A DNA stretch of 64,000 nucleotides from Ahaetulla prasina (Eukaryota > Chordata > Lepidosauria > Squamata > Colubridae), in assembly GCF_028640845.1 (NCBI RefSeq), contig NC_080546.1, positions 67,981,205 to 68,045,204 on the forward strand, written 5' to 3'. Position 1 is the first letter of the stretch. Every line of letters begins with the position of its first letter. Both the position numbers and the translations under genes were made by a program. A model generated the notes under the pieces. It was given only the letters and a program-made list of their open reading frames with translations. It was not told the DNA's origin and ran no database searches. This document shows positions 31,680 through 43,096 of the stretch, piece after piece.

Positions 31680-31982
31680 ACAGAGAGAAAAAGAGAGGGA
31701 AGGAGGAAAAGAAAGAGAGAGAGAAACCTAGAGGGGGGAGAGAGAGAGAAAGACAAAGAGGGAGGGAAAGAGGGAGAGAATGAGAGAGACAGAGGGGGAA
31801 GGCAAAGAGAGGGAGGGAGGCAGAGAGTGAGAAAAAAAGAGGGGGAAGGGAGAGGGAGGGAAAGAGAGAAAAAAGAGAGGGGGAGGAAAGAGAGGGAGGG
31901 AAAGAGAAAATGAGAAAGACGGGGGAAAGAGAGAGGGAGGGAAAGAGAGAGAGAAAGAGAGGGGGGAAGGAAAGAGAGAAAT
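31680..31982. repeat. Purine-rich (GA)n/GGGA tract
   Basis: About 300 bp almost purely A/G on the + strand. The long - strand frames (Ser/Pro/Leu) over it are artefacts of low complexity. Confidence 0.92.
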
Positions 31983-32129
31983 GATATTACAAAGTTTTTC
32001 TTTTTTAATGTTGCTAAACATAGTATTTCAAAAGCAGAAAAAACCCGAAGGAGCATAAAAGTGCATTATCACATTTTTTTAGAATTAGCTGAACTCTGCG
32101 TTGTTTATCATTATTTTAGGTAGTAAAAC

Positions 32130-32217
32130 CTCATTATTCAAGTTAAATTGCCATGTGAAATAAGTGGGTTTTGGGTTGCAGTTTGGGCACTCAGTCTCTA
32201 AAAAGTTAACCATCACT
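32130..32217. mobile_element. Right end of a hAT MITE (CAGTGATGG family)
   Basis: Ends GTTAACCATCACTG at 32217, matching inverted CAGTGATGGTTAAC at 53185, and is followed by CCCTATAC. The left end is not recognised nearby. It adjoins the CR1 at exactly the site where the MITE at 53185-53419 sits in another CR1. Confidence 0.7.
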
Positions 32218-32946
32218 GCCCTATACCATTTCAGACAGTGACTGTCCAATCTCTTCTTAAAAACCTCCAGTGATGAAGCACCCACAACTTCTGAATGCAA
32301 GGTGTTCTACTACTTAATTGTTCTCACTGTTAGGAAGTTTCTCTTTAATTCCGGGTTGCTGGTCCCCTTGATTAGTTTCCATCCGTTATTTCTTGTCCTG
32401 TCCTCTGGTGCTTTGGAAAATAAATTGACTCCCTCTTCTTTGTGGCAGCCTCTCAAATACTGGAATACTGCTATCATGTCCTTTTTTTTCTAGACTAGCC
32501 AAATCCTGCAACTGTTCTTCATATGTTAGCCTCCAGTCCTTTAATCAGTGGTGGGTTTCTACCAGTTCACCCCAGTTCAGGTGAACCAGTAGTGTTGGTG
32601 GGAGGCTCTGCCCACCCACCTGGATGTCATCATGGATGCTCTGTGCATGCACAGAAGGTTCTGCGTGTGCACAGAAGTGCCCCACGTGCTCTCCTGGTTC
32701 TGAACCGGTAGCAAAGGTAAGTGGAACCCACTACTGCCTTTAATCATCTTAGTTGCTCTTCTTTGCACTTTTTCCAAAGTCTCAACATCTTTTTTGTAAT
32801 GTGGTGACCAAATCTGGATGCAGTAAGGCTTTGTAAAGTGGTACTAATACTTTACATGATTTTGATTCTATGCCTGTTTATACAACCAAGGATTGTATTA
32901 GTTTTTTTGGCTGTGGCCACACGCTGCTCACTCATGTTTAAGTTAT
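32218..32946 (-). mobile_element. CR1 LINE 3' part, - strand, with a MITE inside
   Basis: Reverse-strand CR1 covering the ORF2 C-terminus ([14 protein letters not shown] at the right; EVFKKRLDSH at the left). It lacks the final 3' UTR because a hAT MITE took its place at 32217, and it is interrupted by the hAT element 32546-32736. It continues to about 32946, where the 5' truncation lies. Confidence 0.85.
32538..32744. mobile_element. 191-bp hAT MITE (32546-32736) with 8-bp duplication
   Basis: Begins CAGTGGTGGGTTTCTACC and ends GGAACCCACTACTG, flanked by identical CCTTTAAT at 32538-32545 and 32737-32744. Removing it and one duplication restores an uninterrupted CR1. The ends match the larger elements at 11894 and 19396. 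Confidence 0.96.
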
Positions 32947-34123
32947 TATTATTTTTAAGTCATTATGCATCAAACCCAATCCAACACTTGAGATGCAGAC
33001 ATGCAAGATGCTGCAGACCAGACAAAGTGGCAGGTGAGATACTAAACTGTGGACTCCATGATATGGGAATAATGGAAAGAACAAGAAGAAGATGCTTTCC
33101 ATGTTTTTTGTGATCACAATAACAATTTTTATAAAAGTTTTTAAGACCTTGCCTAGTCTAAATCTAGCACTGCCAACTGCTGATATGCAAAGAAAAGGTT
33201 TGGGGGGAGGGAAGAAAAGAATTATGATAAACTTTTAAACCAAGAGCAGATTTCCAGCTGTGCTGGAAAATGAGAAAGGGGTCTAATTCTAATAATGCAA
33301 AACTGTCCCACAATGATTTTACATTATACTTTAAAGCTAATTCCCAATCAATCTCCTGGCTCCTTTCTTTCATAACACAGAGAGAGAGAGAGAGTTTATA
33401 TATATACACATAGAGAGACAGAGTAATACTTTTAGGTATTAATTACCAATAGAAAGCAAATTAGGTTTCATTACTTGGAAAATTATGTCTTCTCCTTTCT
33501 GTGTATTTAATGAAATTCTCAAGGATGACAGGATGACATCATAGTAATTCTGCATCCATTTAGCTGCCTGATGTCATAATAAAATTAAATTAATGAGTTT
33601 GTGCATACACACACATTGTATATATATATGTGTGTATACACACACATAAACACATCTTGGCAAAAAAAGCCAGGGTAACCACATTCACGCCCAAGCATGT
33701 GAGGTATATTTCAGACCTTCTATATGAATCGTTACATGAAGTTTAACAGAGGCAATGCAGATACTGACCCATTGTCTAGTTGGCCACCAGTTTCCTTGAC
33801 AGAAGTGTTTAAACTGAAAGTCCTTAAAGTGGGGGAGGTGCCATATAGTAATTTTATTGTACCTAAAATTATTAAAGTGAACTGAAGCTTCAGTGTCTTC
33901 ATTTACCAACTAAAGGAGAGAGATTTTCAAATTGGTGACAGCAATATTAGTTCTAATATACAAAAAAGACTTTAGAGTATAATAACAAATAATATGATGA
34001 ACACTTCAATAAAAAGCTCTGATAGAAGATAAAAAGCCTCTGGCCTCTGATCTTCCCCCCTCCCTTTTAATAACTGGAGTCTGGAGTCAGAGAAATCCTC
34101 CATTCATTAAAATACAATGTTTC
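32947..34123. other. Unique-looking sequence, no gene
   Basis: Mixed-composition DNA with short microsatellites: (GA)n/(TA)n at 33380-33415 and CA/TA/TG at 33608-33655. A 42-bp segment at 33791-33832 recurs near 50994. No exon, RNA or transposon signature seen. Confidence 0.4.
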
Positions 34124-34304
34124 CTAAAAGGCAGGAGTCCTCAAACTATGGCCCGCAGGCCATTAATCCGGCCCATGGGGGACCATGAGGCTGCCCCGCC
34201 CACATCACTCCACCCTCCCGCTAGCCCCCACCTGGCTTCTGGAGGCTGGCGAGGCCAAAAACAGGCCATACTGAGAAAGGGAAAGCCACAGCTGCGGTAA
34301 GCAT

Positions 34305-34981
34305 TTATTTTATTTATAGAATAGAATTTTTTTTTTATTGGCCAAGTGTGATTGGACACACAAGGAATTTGTCTTGGTGCATATGCTCTCAGTGTACATA
34401 AAAGAAAAGATACGTTCATCAAGGTACAACATTTACAACACAATTGATGGTCAATATACCAATATAAATCATAAGGATTGCCAGCAACAAGTTATAGTCA
34501 TACAGTCATAAGTGGAAAGAGATTGGTGTTGGGAACTATGAAACGATTAATAGTAGTGCAGATTCAGTAAATAGTCTGACAGTGTTGATGGAATTATTTG
34601 TTTAGCAGAGTGATGGCCTTCGGGAAAAAACTGTTCTTGTGTCTAGTTGTTCTGGTGTGCAGTGCTCTATAGCGTCGTTTTGAGGGTAGGAGTTGAAACA
34701 GTTTATGTCCAGGATGCGAGTGATCTGCAAATATTTTCATGGCCCACTTCTTGATTCGTGCAGTATACAGGTCCTCAATGGAAGGCAGGTTGGTAGCAAT
34801 TATTTTTTCTGCAGTTCTAATTATCCACTGAAGTCTGTGTTTTTCTTGTTGGGTTGCAGAACCGAACCAGACAGTTATAGAGGTGCAAATGACAGACTCA
34901 ATAATTCCTCTGTAGAATTGGATCAGCAGCTCCTTGGGCAGTTTGAGCTTACTGAGTTGGCGCAGAAAGAATTATTTTATT
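34305..34981 (-). mobile_element. Second Snake1 CR1/L3 LINE (34315-34971)
   Basis: Direct repeats TTATTTTATT at 34305-34314 and 34972-34981 bound a 657-bp, 5'-truncated copy nearly identical over its shared part to 7645-8270. At its 3' end it has only about two units of the AATAG type before the T-run. It inserted into the tail of the jockey-group LINE that follows. Confidence 0.9.
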
Positions 34982-35672
34982 ATTATTTAATTATAAGAAT
35001 TATTTTGTCATAACAGTATATATAAGCATAAGCATGAAAATAACTATATAACATATAAGCATATAAATGAGTATAAGTATGTAATAACTATATTAATTGG
35101 ATATAATGAAAGGAATCAATAGGACAGGAACGGTAGGCACATTTTGTGTTCTTATGCATGCCCCTTATAGACCTCTAAGGAATGGGGTGAGGTCAATAGT
35201 AGAGAGTTTTTAGTTAAAGCTTTGGGGATTTTGAGAAGAGACCACAGAGTCAGGTAGTGTGTTCCAAGCATTAATAACTCTGTTACAGAAGTCATATTTT
35301 CTGCAATCAAAATTGAAACGGTTAACATTGAGTTTAAATCTATTGTTAGCTCTTTTATTGTTATGATTGAAGCTGAAGTAGTCTTCAACAGGAAGGACAT
35401 TGCAATAGATGATTCTATAAGTTAAGCACAGGGCTTGTCGAAGGCGGCGGAGTTCTAAGTTTTCTAAATTCAAGATTTCAAGTCTGGTGGAATAAGGTAT
35501 TTTGTTGTATTCAGAAGAGTAGAGAACTCTTCTTGTAAAATATTTCTGGACACGTTCAATTGTATTGATGTCAGAGACGTGGTAAGGGTTCCAGACAGGT
35601 GAGCTGTATTCAAGAATTAGTCTAGCAAATGTTTTATAAGCTCTGGTTAGCAGTGTAGTGTTTCTGGAGAAG
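34982..35672 (-). mobile_element. Jockey/CR1-group LINE fragment (family B, copy 1)
   Basis: The reverse strand (open 35210-35806 with flanking sequence) encodes LTRAYKTFARLILEYSSPVWNP, ERVQKYFTRRVLYS, LENLELRRLRQALCLTYRII and NRVINAWNTLPDSVV, the C-terminal region of a CR1/jockey-group ORF2. The 3' UTR lies to the left. The coding part ends near 35672; residues beyond it in the same frame are low-complexity. Confidence 0.82.
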
Positions 35673-36300
35673 AATGAGAAGCATGAGAATGAGAAGGAGG
35701 CAGGCAGGCAGGGAAGGAAGGAAGATGAGAAGGAAGGAGGAAAAAAGATAGTTTTTTTGTGGAGAGACAGCAAAAGAAGAGCATTCCTTGGCTGGGAAAC
35801 AGGCAAAGGCAGAAAGGGAAAGTAAATCTCAGACCCTGAAAACCAAATGCAGTTCCTGCTGCTTGCTGAAAAAGAAGAAAAAGGGGAGGCGAAAGCTTAA
35901 ACCCCCAGGGCTGACATCAACTGGCTGGCATTTGATCTCTCCCACTCTAGCTTCCCTGATCAATTGCTAGCCTTCTTTAGTTCAGAAGCAGCCACATGGG
36001 AGAGGAGGAGGCTGAGGGAGGGGGTTTCTCCATGAGTTTTTAAAGTCCCAAGGTTTTTCTTCCCCTTGCTTAATAATGCAGCTTTCTAGCTCTGGGACCA
36101 TCGTTTCTGGGCTGGGAGCTTTTTCCTTTGGATTCAGAAGAAAAGGAGGTGGGAGTGGAGGAGGGAGTGACTGGGGCTTCTAAGATCCCTTCTCTGACTT
36201 TGGATTCATCTCCTGTGTGTGTATGTGTGTCTGTGTTGTGTGTTTGCTAAGGTGAACATTTTGCTAAGGATCTTTCCCACTGTAGCTTCCCTGCTCAATT
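35673..36300. other. hAT interior with a duplicated segment
   Basis: Unassigned. A segment at 35941-36012 (CCCACTCTAGCTTCCCTGAT … GAGGAGGAGGCTG) recurs at 36277-36962, where the second copy is interrupted by a LINE. A short (GT)n lies near 36210-36245. Confidence 0.5.
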
Positions 36301-36907
36301 TTTTTTTAAATTTATTTTTGTCACAACAGTATACGTAAACATCGACATAAAACAACAACACGTCATAAAAAAAAGAACATATATATGACCAAAAGTAAGC
36401 ATCAACTATATTAATTTGATATAATGAAAGGGAACAATAGGACAGGAACGGTAGGCACTTTTGTGCTCTTATGCACGCCCCTTATAGTCCTCTTAGGAAT
36501 GGGGTGAGGTCAATAGTAGACAGTTTTTGGTTGAAGTTTTTGGGATTTTGAGTTGAGACTATAGAGTCAAGTAGTGAGTTCCAAGCATTAACAACTCTGT
36601 TACAGAAGTCATATTTTTCTGGAATCAAGTTTGAAGTGGTTGACATTAAGTTTGAATCTATTGTTTGCTCTTGTATTATTGCGATTGAAGCTGAAGTAGT
36701 CTTTTACAGGAAGGATATTGCAATAGATGATTCTGTGTGTTAAACACAGGTCATGTTGGAGTCAGCGGAGTTCTAAGTTTTCTAATCCCAGGATTTCAAG
36801 TCTGGTGTTATAAGGTATTTTGTTGCTTTCAGAGGAGCGGAGAACTCTTCTTGTAAAATATTTCTGGACACGTTCGATTGTATTAATGTCTGAGATGTGG
36901 TCTGGTA
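36301..36907 (-). mobile_element. Jockey/CR1-group LINE fragment (family B, copy 2)
   Basis: A 600-bp 3' fragment homologous to 34985-35590, with the 3' T-rich end on the left. It sits inside a copy of the 35941-36012 segment, between CTCAATT and ATTGTTAGCC, whereas the first copy reads CAATTGCTAGCC without an insert. Coding potential is lost. Confidence 0.85.
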
Positions 36908-37759
36908 TTGTTAGCCTTCTTTAGTTCAGAAGCAGCCACGTGGGAGAGGAGGAGGCTGGGGAGTGTTTTTGTTTTTGTTGTTTTATTGCCTGTGTTCAGG
37001 GATCTATATTGCTTGGATGTGTAATTACCAGAGTAAGTATTTAACAAAAGCTTTTCTTCTCTTTCTCTGTCACCCCTCCAATTCTAAATGAAACTTGAGG
37101 GGGACCTGTCCTTAGTTATCAGGGAGTCACTTTCTGGTCAGTACTTCTGATTTGGCCTCTTTTAGATTTAATCAGCATTAAGGTACTGCAAAATTGGTGG
37201 GGTTTGTGTTTTTCTGCCTACAGATGATCTCAATTGAGTTTATATAATTTGAAATCTATTTATTTTAAATAAAGTAAGAAATGCAGATTAATATTGCTGA
37301 AAGTAGTAACAAAAGGTCATTCCATGAATTAAATGCATCAGAAATCAATTTACAATACATAAGATAAAAGGTATACTCAGACAAATGCGATACTAATGGA
37401 TTTTAGAATGGTTCTCTTTCCCAAATCTTGGGGTTTTTATTTACAGTCTTCATTGGTGCAGTTATCAATCTGGTTTATTGTGTGTTTATTATTCTGAAAC
37501 ACATGATCAGGAGTTATTTTGAAGGAAATCCTGATTGCTTTAGACTTTTATTAATGGTCTATTTTAAGGAACCTGAAGCTGCTGGACAAAGGCAAAATGG
37601 ACTGCTAAATTGACCACACCCACCCAGTCATATGACCATCTAGCAATGCCCACCCAGGTCCTTAGGCAGATCAAACTATAGTCCAGCCCACCAACAGTCT
37701 GAGTCTGAGGGACAGTGAATTGGCCCCCTGTTTAAAAAGTTTGAGCCCCTGCTTAAAGG

Positions 37760-37882
37760 CAATAGAAAGCTGGCAGGCAGCATTGGAATCAATCAACATT
37801 TAAAAGGCATGGGAATTTTAACACCTATGCCCATGCTCTTTACACCATGTGCCTAGCCAGGAAGATCTTTTCTGATAGAGAT
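37760..37882. other. Unassigned spacer
   Basis: About 120 bp of mixed sequence between the hAT element and the L1 duplication. Confidence 0.3.
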
Positions 37883-38155
37883 AACAAGCAAAATATTTGG
37901 GCTTCCAGTGACATCACCGCTCCAGTTGGGCGTTTGAACAGGGCGTTCCGCGTTAGAAGATCGTAAAAGTCGGTGAAACAGCAGAAATCAGCTGTTCACC
38001 GGTGTTAGCATACCTCTTGGGCAAAAAGTGGGGTGCAGAGCTGCAGGGTAGTGGTAGATCTCCCCACGGGCTTTGCTCTTAAGAGCAGAATTTGAGGTCC
38101 CACCGAGCCTCGCTGTATTCCGGCTTCAAACGTGCTGCCGTTTTTTCAGGGAAAA

Positions 38156-38694
38156 TGTTCTGTTTCCCTCCCCCAATACTCCCAACAAAGAGTCAGTGAA
38201 AGGCCTCCTCTTCTACTTTATTTACATAGATAAATGTCCTGGCCACGTCTACCCACGGGCCTGCCAAGTTTCTGGAGATAACGAGGAAATTATAGATAAG
38301 GCCAGAATTACTCACGAATATATTCTTCCCTCCATTGATACAGTTTGCCCGCGCAAATTCATTGCTTTGTCCAAGACAAAAAACCAGGAAGTCCCGCCTC
38401 CTATTTATAATCTCTGCAGATGTCCATCATTCCTTGGCCTTATCCCAACGCTGTTTCTGCTGCACGCGCCGGTCACGTCTGCACAGTCTTGCATCACTCC
38501 AAAACTGTTCTTGGGGCATTGCCAAATCAGAAGAAGGCTCCAGAGAATCAGGCCTTGCCGGCCCCTCCTTCTCCCTTTGAGTGGGTGCCAGGGAGGGAGA
38601 GGGCCCAAGAGAAGAAGGGCTTGCCAGGTCTTCTCCCTCACTTTCTGAATCATCCGAGTCCAGGAGTCCGGGTCCAGGAACCTGGGTCACAACA
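38156..38694 (-). repeat. Gypsy A 3' LTR, 539 bp
   Basis: Complete LTR with terminal TGTT and AACA. It contains the last part of the pol reading frame (stop at 38427-38429), so coding sequence overlaps the LTR. Confidence 0.88.
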
Positions 38695-41600
38695 CTATCC
38701 CTCACCGCAGGGCCCTTCCCCCGGGGCTGACGATTGGGATGCGGTCGGGCTGGGTTCTGCTCATGGAAGGCCTGCACCAGGTCAGGGGCATGAATGTCAG
38801 AGGCATCTACCCAGGAGAAATCAGTCCCGTATCCCTTCCACGCGATCAAATATTGGAAACGACCCTTCAGCCAGCGGGAGTCTCGTACGCTGTGGACTTC
38901 GTATTCCTCCAACCCATCCTCGGCGACAGTGACAGGTGCTGTTGGGCACCGAAGGGGACTCGGTGTGGCCTCAGGAACCAGAAGGGACCAGTGAAAGACG
39001 GGGTGGATCCGCATGGATCGTGGCAGGGTCAGTCGGTAGGCTACCGGGTTGATGACTGCCTCGACAGGAAACGGGCCGATGAATCAGTGGTCCAACTTCT
39101 TTACCGGGCGGTCGGACAGGAGGTGTTTGGTGGAGAGCCACACCTGGTCTCCAACTGCCAGCAGGGGCGTTGCCCATCGGGAGCGGTCGGCGGATCATTT
39201 GTAGTTCTCCTTTGCCCGATCTAGCTGCTGATGTACCAACTGTTGGACCGCATGCAATTCCGTCAGGAAGGTCTGTGTTTCAGGAACAGGAGAGTCCGGT
39301 GGTGCCAGAGGGAAGAGCCGCAGATAGTACCCCACATTGGCAAAGAACGGGGTCATCTGAGTAGAGGTGTGCTGAGAGTTGTTAAAAGCAAACTCCGCCA
39401 GGGACAGGTAATCGGCCCAGTTGTCCTGTTGCTGGTTAATGAAGCAACGGAGATACTGTTCCAGGATACCGATGACCTTCTCTGTACCCCCGTCGGTCTC
39501 CGGATGGTGCGATGACGACAGACGCACCTGCACCTCCAACGCGGCCATCAGGCTCTTCCAGAAGTGAGCTGTGAACTGAACTCCGCGGTCTGAAACCACC
39601 CTGTCCGGTAGACCATGGAGGCAGAAGATGTGCTGCAGAAAGAGACGGGCCGTTTTTGCGGCTGTGGGCAGTCCGCGGCATGGGATGAAGTGTGCCATCT
39701 TGGTGAGCATGTCCACCACCAGCAGCACCGTGGTGAACCCAGAGGACGGCGGCAGGTCCATCAGGAAGTCCATGGAGATCGCCCCCCAGGGTCTGTCGGG
39801 TGTCGGCAATGGCTGGAGGAGCCCGGGAGGGGCCCCCGTGGCGGTCTTGGCTTGCCGGCATGGTACGCAGGATGTCACGTAGGCATGTACATCATGCCGC
39901 ACTCAGGGCCACCAAAAGGTCCGTGTCACCAGGTGGGGGGTCTTGAAGAACCCAAAATGTCCTGCTGCAGGGTTGTTGTGGCACTGGGTCATGACAAGGG
40001 CTCGGAGTGGTCCTGTGGGCACATATAATCGCCCCCGAAACTTGAGTAAGTCCTCCTCCAAGGTCCAAGGAGACGCGGGGCCCACCTCTGCTCTCCTTTG
40101 CTGCGACCAGGCGTCCTGGCGCTGCGCCTCTCACACCTGGGCCCGCAAGTCCACTGGTTCCTGTGCTGCGGTCAAGGCTTCTGCCGGCAGCACCGTCCGT
40201 GGAGGAAGGGGGTCCTTGGCGCAGAGGTACTCTGGCTTGCGGGACAGGGCATCCGCCCTCCGGTTGTGACCGCTGGGAATGTAGGTCACATGGAAGTTGA
40301 ACTGGGCAAAAAACAACGACCACCGGATCTGCCGCTGGTTCAACTTCCGAGCTGTGGTGAGGTGCTCGAGATTCCGATGGTCCGTTCGGACCTCCACCTG
40401 ATGTCGGGCCCCCTCCAGATGGTGTCGCCAAGCCTCGAATGCAGCCTTGATAGCCAGCAACTCTTTTTCCCAGATGGTGTAGTTGCGCTCGGAAGGATTG
40501 AGTTTCCAGGAGTAGTAAGTGCAGGGGAAAAGTGTGCCGCCATTCGTCGGAGCCTGTAGCAGCACCGCTCCCAGAGCCACATTGGATGCGTCCATTTCCA
40601 CCACAAAAGGCCGGAGCGGGTCGGGATGCCTCAGGACGGGTTCCGTGATGAAGGCTTTCTTGAGGGCGGTGAATGCTTCTTGCTGCGGGGGACCCCACCA
40701 GAACGCAACCTTCTTCCTGAGGAGCTGGGTAGTTGGAGCCATCAGTGTGGCAAAGCCCGGGATGAAGGTCCAGTAGTAGTTGGCGAAGCCCAGCAGGCAC
40801 TGAACATCCTTCACCCGACGAGGGGCTTCCCAGCTACACAAAGCTTCTACTTTGCGTGGGTCCATGGCTATGCCCTCGGGCGAGATGATATGCCCGAGGA
40901 ATTCTATGGAAGTCCGGAAGAAGACGCATTTCTCCAGCTTCACATTGAGTTGTTGCTCCCGCAAGCGTTGCAGAACCAGACCAACGTGTCGAAGGTGGCT
41001 TTCCCTGGACCGGGAGTAAATCAGGATGTCGCCCAGGTAGATAACCATGAACCGATCCAACATGTCTCGGAACACGTCGTTCATGAAGTGCTGGAAAACG
41101 GCGGGAGCGTTGGTCAACCCAAATGGCATGACAGTGTATTTGTAGTGTCCGTATCGGGTGCCGAATGCCTTCTTCCATTCTCCTTCTCGCATCCGCACCA
41201 GGTTGTAGGCCCCTCGGAGATCGAGCTTGGTGAAGATCGTGGCCTCCCGCAACCTCTCCAGCAGCTCCGGGATGAGCGGCAGGGGGTAGCGATTCCGCAC
41301 CGTAATGGCGTTTAGCCGGCGGTAATCACAGCACAGGCGCAAGCCCCCTGTCTTCTTCTTCACGAAGAGGACCGGGGCCAAGAGAGGGGACTTTGAAGGC
41401 CGGATGAACCCTCGGGCCAGATTTTTGTCCAGGAAGTCCCTGAGGGCGGCCAACTCGGGCTCCGACATGGAATACAGGCGTCCCACAGGCAGTGGTGCGT
41501 TGGGCAGAAGGTCCACGGGGCAATCGTAGGGCCGATGCGGGGGTAGTCGGTCCGCCTCCTTCTCGCTGAACACGTCGGCGAAGTCCGTCAGCTCAGGAGG

Positions 41601-42005
41601 CAAGGTGATGGCAGTGGTGGGGACGTTTTGGCCGGCACAGGTGTGGCGGATGTGGTCGACGCACTGCAGACTCGGGAAAGAGATGGCGTTCCGCGACCAG
41701 GCCACCTGAGGATCGTGGGTCCGAAGCCAGGCCAACCCAAGGACCAAGGGAAAATGAAGGTCCGCCGTGATATAAAACTGGATCACCTCCTCATGGTCCC
41801 CAATAGCCAGGCGCAAAGGCTGGGTGGCGAATTTAATGGGGCCGGACACCAGTTCTCGTCCATCAATTGTCTCTACCCACATCGGAGGGTCCACCGGAAC
41901 CACGGGGACTGCAAACTGGGTCACAAAGGCCTGGTCCATAAAGTTTGTTGTGGCCCCTGAGTCCACCAGCGCATGCGCCTGGAGCCCGTCCGACCGGTTC
42001 CCCAA
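38427..42005 (-). pseudogene. Gypsy A pol: protease, RT, RNase H, integrase, chromodomain
   Basis: One - strand reading frame runs from 42005 to the stop at 38427, interrupted in frame by TGA at 40131, 39903, 39195 and 39084. Domains in order: aspartic protease (LVDSGATTNF, about residues 13-22); RT (LDLRGAYNLVRMREG, MPFGLTNAPAVFQ, catalytic box YLGD instead of YLDD at 41028-41039); RNase H (VVEMDASNVALGAVLL, RRADALSRKPEY); integrase core (WGAISMDFLMDLP, VSDRGVQFTAHFW, HPETDGGTEK; 39195-39902); and a C-terminal chromodomain (YEVHSVRDSRW … YLIAWKGYGTDFSWVDASDI). The changed catalytic box and the stops make it inactive. Confidence 0.92.
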
Positions 42006-42091
42006 CCATATCCGTGTGTCCAGAATCAGATGCCGAGGGGGCCCAGAGTCTACTTCCGCAACGTCCAGTGGGGGCTTAGTACGTGCCCGAC

Positions 42092-43058
42092 CTAGGGTTT
42101 CCCCGAAGTCGGGCCTGCTCCATTTCCTGATTGGTCACGCTGTGATTCAGGGACCAGCATGCGTGCCCCACTTCGCTTTCTGGGGCAAGAAGGGGTGAAG
42201 TGGCTGGGCTCCCCACAGTACAGGCACAATCCCCCTTGGCGCCTCCGGTTCCGCTCCTGGGCTGTCAGGCGAGATCTGGCCGCTCCCAAATCCATGGGCT
42301 CTTCCGCAGCGGTTACAAAACGTGCGGCGACCCGGAGTGCTGCTGGTGCAGGAAGTGGGGGTGCAGATGTTGATGGCAGGTCCCGGGGGGTGCGACGGGA
42401 CAGTTGCTGTTGCAGACGGCCGTCGAGGCGGAGACAAAGGGGCACCAAGTTGTCGAGGGTCCGCGGCGCCTCCACCCGGGCCAGCTCGTCTTGCAATTCT
42501 CTGAGAGTCCTTCCTGGAACGTGTCCACCAGCGCTGCATCATTCCAGTCAGAGTCCTGGCACAAAAGACGAAATTCGGCGATGTACTCCTGCAGGGGGCG
42601 TTTCCCTTGACGGAGTTCCTTAAGGCGCCTGGTTGCCGTCAGCATTCGAATGGGGTTTTCGTACATGGTGCACTGGTGCTGCCAAAAATGCTGTTGGTCC
42701 ACCAGCAGGGGGCTGTCCTAAAGTAAGAGGGGCGTGGCCCATCGAGCAGCCGAGCCGGAAAGAAGGTCAATCATGAAGGCCACCTTAGCCCGGTCCTCTG
42801 GGAAATCCTCTGGCCGCATAGCCATGTAGAGCTGGCACTGTCCCAAGAAGGTCGGGAACATCTCAGGCTGCCCAGAAAACTTATCCGGCACGGTTATCAG
42901 GCACTTGCGATGAGGAGGAGGAGTGGGAGGACCGGGGGGGGGGCTGCAGGCACATTCCCGGCAGCAAGTTTGCCTGCCAAGTGAGCCACTTGCTGCTGGA
43001 GCTGTTGATTAGCCGCTTGTAGCTGCTGTAACTGCTGCTGTACCTGCTGCTGGTCCAT
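42092..43058 (-). pseudogene. Gypsy A gag (capsid/nucleocapsid), broken
   Basis: Gag forms the particle and packages RNA. The frame starts at ATG 43058 (- strand) with a Gln-rich coiled coil (MDQQQVQQQLQQLQ), then a capsid-like region (PDKFSGQPEMFPTFLGQCQLYM; FMIDLLSGSAARWA), the retrotransposon-gag block, and a nucleocapsid end with one zinc knuckle CLYCGEPSHFTPSC (C-x2-C-x4-H-x4-C) near 42190-42235. Defects: a frameshift around the poly-C/G tract at about 42940-42955, a TAG at 42718-42720 and a further frameshift near 42420. Confidence 0.85.
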
Positions 43059-43096
43059 CTTTGGTGGAAGATGTTTTAGTCAGGTCTTGGACAAAA

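Larger units (their letters stand above)
34124..37759. mobile_element. hAT-like element 34132-37751 (CAGGGGTC/CTCAAACT type)
   Basis: Left end CAGGAGTCCTCAAACTATGG at 34132 and right end AAGTTTGAGCCCCTG at 37751 are inverted copies. The flanks are CTAAAAGG (34124-34131) and CTTAAAGG (37752-37759), 7 of 8 identical. It is filled by LINE insertions at about 34304-35672 and 36301-36907. No transposase frame is seen. The remaining interior (35673-36300 and 36903-37740) is not recognised. Confidence 0.82.

Noticed and set aside
31472..32056. 194-codon - strand Ser/Pro-rich frame
   Set aside because: It reads the (GA)n and GATA microsatellites.
38739..42623. Several + strand frames over gypsy A (for example 40626-41315, 229 codons)
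   Set aside because: Antisense shadows of the pol and gag reading frames.
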